Shown piece after piece: positions 6,365 through 7,451 of a DNA stretch of 7,451 nucleotides (position 1 is its first letter; each line of letters begins with the position of its first letter). The position numbers were made by a program, and so were the translations under genes. The notes under the pieces are model-generated. The model was not told where the DNA came from and searched no databases. It was given only the letters and a program-made list of their open reading frames with translations. Source of the stretch: Pseudomonadota bacterium (lineage in GTDB: Bacteria; Pseudomonadota; Gammaproteobacteria; Steroidobacterales; GCA-2729495); NCBI GenBank assembly GCA_030836925.1, contig JAUPLK010000072.1:1-7451 (forward strand). Reading direction: 5' to 3'.

Positions 6365-7006
6365 ATGGAAATCGACATCGCCAACCTGCGCCGCGACTAC
6401 CGCACCCGTCGACTGGATCACGCTGCGCTCGACCCCGACCCCTTCCGGCAGTTCGCGCACTGGTTTGGCGAAGCCATCGAGACACAGGTCCTCGACCCGA
6501 ACGCGATGAGCATCGCCAGCGTCGCGGCCGATGGCCAGCCCTCGCTGCGCACCGTACTGCTCAAGTACTACGATGCCTCGGGCTTTGTCTTCTATACCAA
6601 CCTGGAAAGCCGGAAAGCCCGCGAGATCAATGCCAATCCGCGGGTTGCCCTGCTGTTCTACTGGGCCGAACTCAGCCGCCAGGTGCGCATCACCGGTACC
6701 GCCAGGCATACCTCGGCGACCGAGAACCTGCGCTACTTCCTGAGCCGCCCCCGCGACAGCCAGATCGGCGCCTGGGTGTCCGCCCAGAGCAGCGTGATCA
6801 GCAGCCGCAGCCTGATCGAAAACAAGTTCATGGAGATGCGCCAGAAATTTGCTGCCGGTGAAGTGCCACTGCCCTCGTTCTGGGGCGGCTACCGCGTAAA
6901 CCCCGACACCATCGAGTTCTGGCAGGCCGGCGAGCACCGTCTGCACGACCGCTTTCTTTACAGCCGCAGTGGATCCGACTGGTCCATCGCGCGGCTTTCG
7001 CCCTGA
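6365..7006 (+). CDS. pdxH: Pyridoxine/pyridoxamine 5'-phosphate oxidase
   Basis: Cytoplasmic FMN-dependent oxidase that converts pyridoxine or pyridoxamine 5'-phosphate plus oxygen to pyridoxal 5'-phosphate, the last step of vitamin B6 synthesis and salvage. Its 213 residues compare with 218 in E. coli, and the family motifs are in order: RTVLLKYYD (62-70, FMN/substrate region), FVFYTNLESRKA (74-85), YFLSRPRDSQIGAWVS (124-139, with Y124, R128 and S132 matching phosphate-binding positions of the E. coli enzyme), GEVPLPSFWGGYRV (165-178) and the C-terminal substrate-binding GEHRLHDRFLY (189-199, with R192 and H194). The dimerisation region ends in IARLSP, as is typical. Nothing is truncated. 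The ATG at 6365 starts a normal-length protein. The gene is divergent from the kinase and probably cotranscribed with the monooxygenase gene six bases downstream. Confidence 0.98.
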   Translation: MEIDIANLRRDYRTRRLDHAALDPDPFRQFAHWFGEAIETQVLDPNAMSIASVAADGQPSLRTVLLKYYDASGFVFYTNLESRKAREINANPRVALLFYWAELSRQVRITGTARHTSATENLRYFLSRPRDSQIGAWVSAQSSVISSRSLIENKFMEMRQKFAAGEVPLPSFWGGYRVNPDTIEFWQAGEHRLHDRFLYSRSGSDWSIARLSP

Positions 7007-7012
7007 GCGCGC

Positions 7013-7451
7013 ATGCAGTTCGATGTCATCCTCGTCGGCGCCGGCATCGGGGGCCTGACAGCGGCACTCGCCCTGCAGCAGCAGGGCCTGCGCGTCGCGC
7101 TATGCGAACAGGCCAATGAACCCTTCGTCGGCGGTGCGGGCCTGGTGATCGGCGCGAGCGGCGCGAGAGTTCTAGGGCAACTCGGTCTCGGCGCAGCGCT
7201 GGATGATCTCGCGGTCCGTCCGGCGCACATTGCCATCCGGCATTTTCAGACCGGCCGGCTGCTGGCCGAGACCCCCACCAGCGCAGGCGATGGTTGCCGG
7301 ATCGGCCGTGCCGACCTGCAACGCGCGCTGATCGCGGCGATACACAGCAATGACCGCGACTGCCTGCGCACCGGCCACACGCTCGCGGATATCGGCCAGG
7401 ACGGCAGTGGCCTGAGCGCGCTGTTTGGCGATCGCCAGATGCTGCGGGGCT
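7013..7451 (+). CDS. FAD-dependent monooxygenase, aromatic hydroxylase type (N-terminal part only)
   Basis: The first 146 residues of a class A flavoprotein monooxygenase, open to the right edge. FDVILVGAGIGGLTAAL holds the dinucleotide-binding GxGxxG (G9, G11, G14), and E32 at the end of the second strand binds the FAD ribose. The sequence then follows the family layout: GGAGLVIGASGARVLGQLGL (40-59), as in salicylate and 3-hydroxybenzoate hydroxylases, and the IGRADLQRAL block (97-106), where the conserved Arg (R99) usually contacts FAD. The substrate-binding and DG/GD motifs that would separate aromatic hydroxylases from ubiquinone-pathway (UbiH/UbiF-like) enzymes lie outside the window, so the substrate is unknown. 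The start is six bases after the pdxH stop with no clear Shine-Dalgarno, pointing to cotranscription and perhaps translational coupling. It is a normal neighbour in composition. Confidence 0.85.
   Translation, partial: MQFDVILVGAGIGGLTAALALQQQGLRVALCEQANEPFVGGAGLVIGASGARVLGQLGLGAALDDLAVRPAHIAIRHFQTGRLLAETPTSAGDGCRIGRADLQRALIAAIHSNDRDCLRTGHTLADIGQDGSGLSALFGDRQMLRG

Noticed and set aside
1..7451. Mobile element, CRISPR, RNA gene or defence system
   Set aside because: No transposase, terminal repeats, spaced repeats, tRNA-like cloverleaf or defence domains were seen. All space is filled by housekeeping, envelope and signalling genes of even composition.

Overview
This window looks like an ordinary chromosomal segment of a GC-rich proteobacterium, most likely a gammaproteobacterium. 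The evidence is a TamA-type outer-membrane assembly factor, a PdxH close in motif content to the E. coli enzyme, and a two-component pair built from a CHASE4-like/HAMP/PAS kinase and a receiver-HD regulator. I cannot name the genus. I saw no insertion sequence, tRNA, rRNA, CRISPR array, phage gene or composition break. Coding density is very high, and the longest stretch without a gene is about 110 bases.

Layout. Bases 1-1728 (minus) are almost all of tamA, cut at its 3' end by the window edge. This frame has no stop inside the window. Its start lies only 39 bases from that of a divergent gene (1768-2709, plus) for an exported protein of unknown function with a faint DUF3108-like look. Next is a response regulator (2809-3960, plus): an intact receiver joined to an HD-GYP-like domain that has lost nearly all of its catalytic residues. 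It converges on a membrane histidine kinase (3904-6255, minus), and the two reading frames overlap tail to tail by 57 bases. A perfect 9-bp-arm hairpin sits just past the regulator stop. A 109-base divergent control region separates the kinase from pdxH (6365-7006, plus), and a flavoprotein monooxygenase gene (7013 to the edge) follows six bases later.

How the parts may work together. The kinase and regulator are probable partners: a periplasmic or membrane signal would pass by phosphotransfer to the receiver, and the degenerate HD-GYP domain would act as an effector or binding module rather than as a c-di-GMP hydrolase. The tamA side belongs to outer-membrane biogenesis, and the divergent exported protein could share that setting, though only position supports this. 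pdxH (vitamin B6 salvage, FMN enzyme) and the FAD monooxygenase form a likely transcription unit.

The most notable points are the regulator's inactivated HD-GYP domain, the in-register convergent overlap of the kinase and regulator genes with its hairpin, the compact kinase/pdxH control region with a 21-bp imperfect palindrome, and two genes whose best -10 box ends seven bases before the start codon, suggesting leaderless mRNAs. I found no clearly new multi-gene system.
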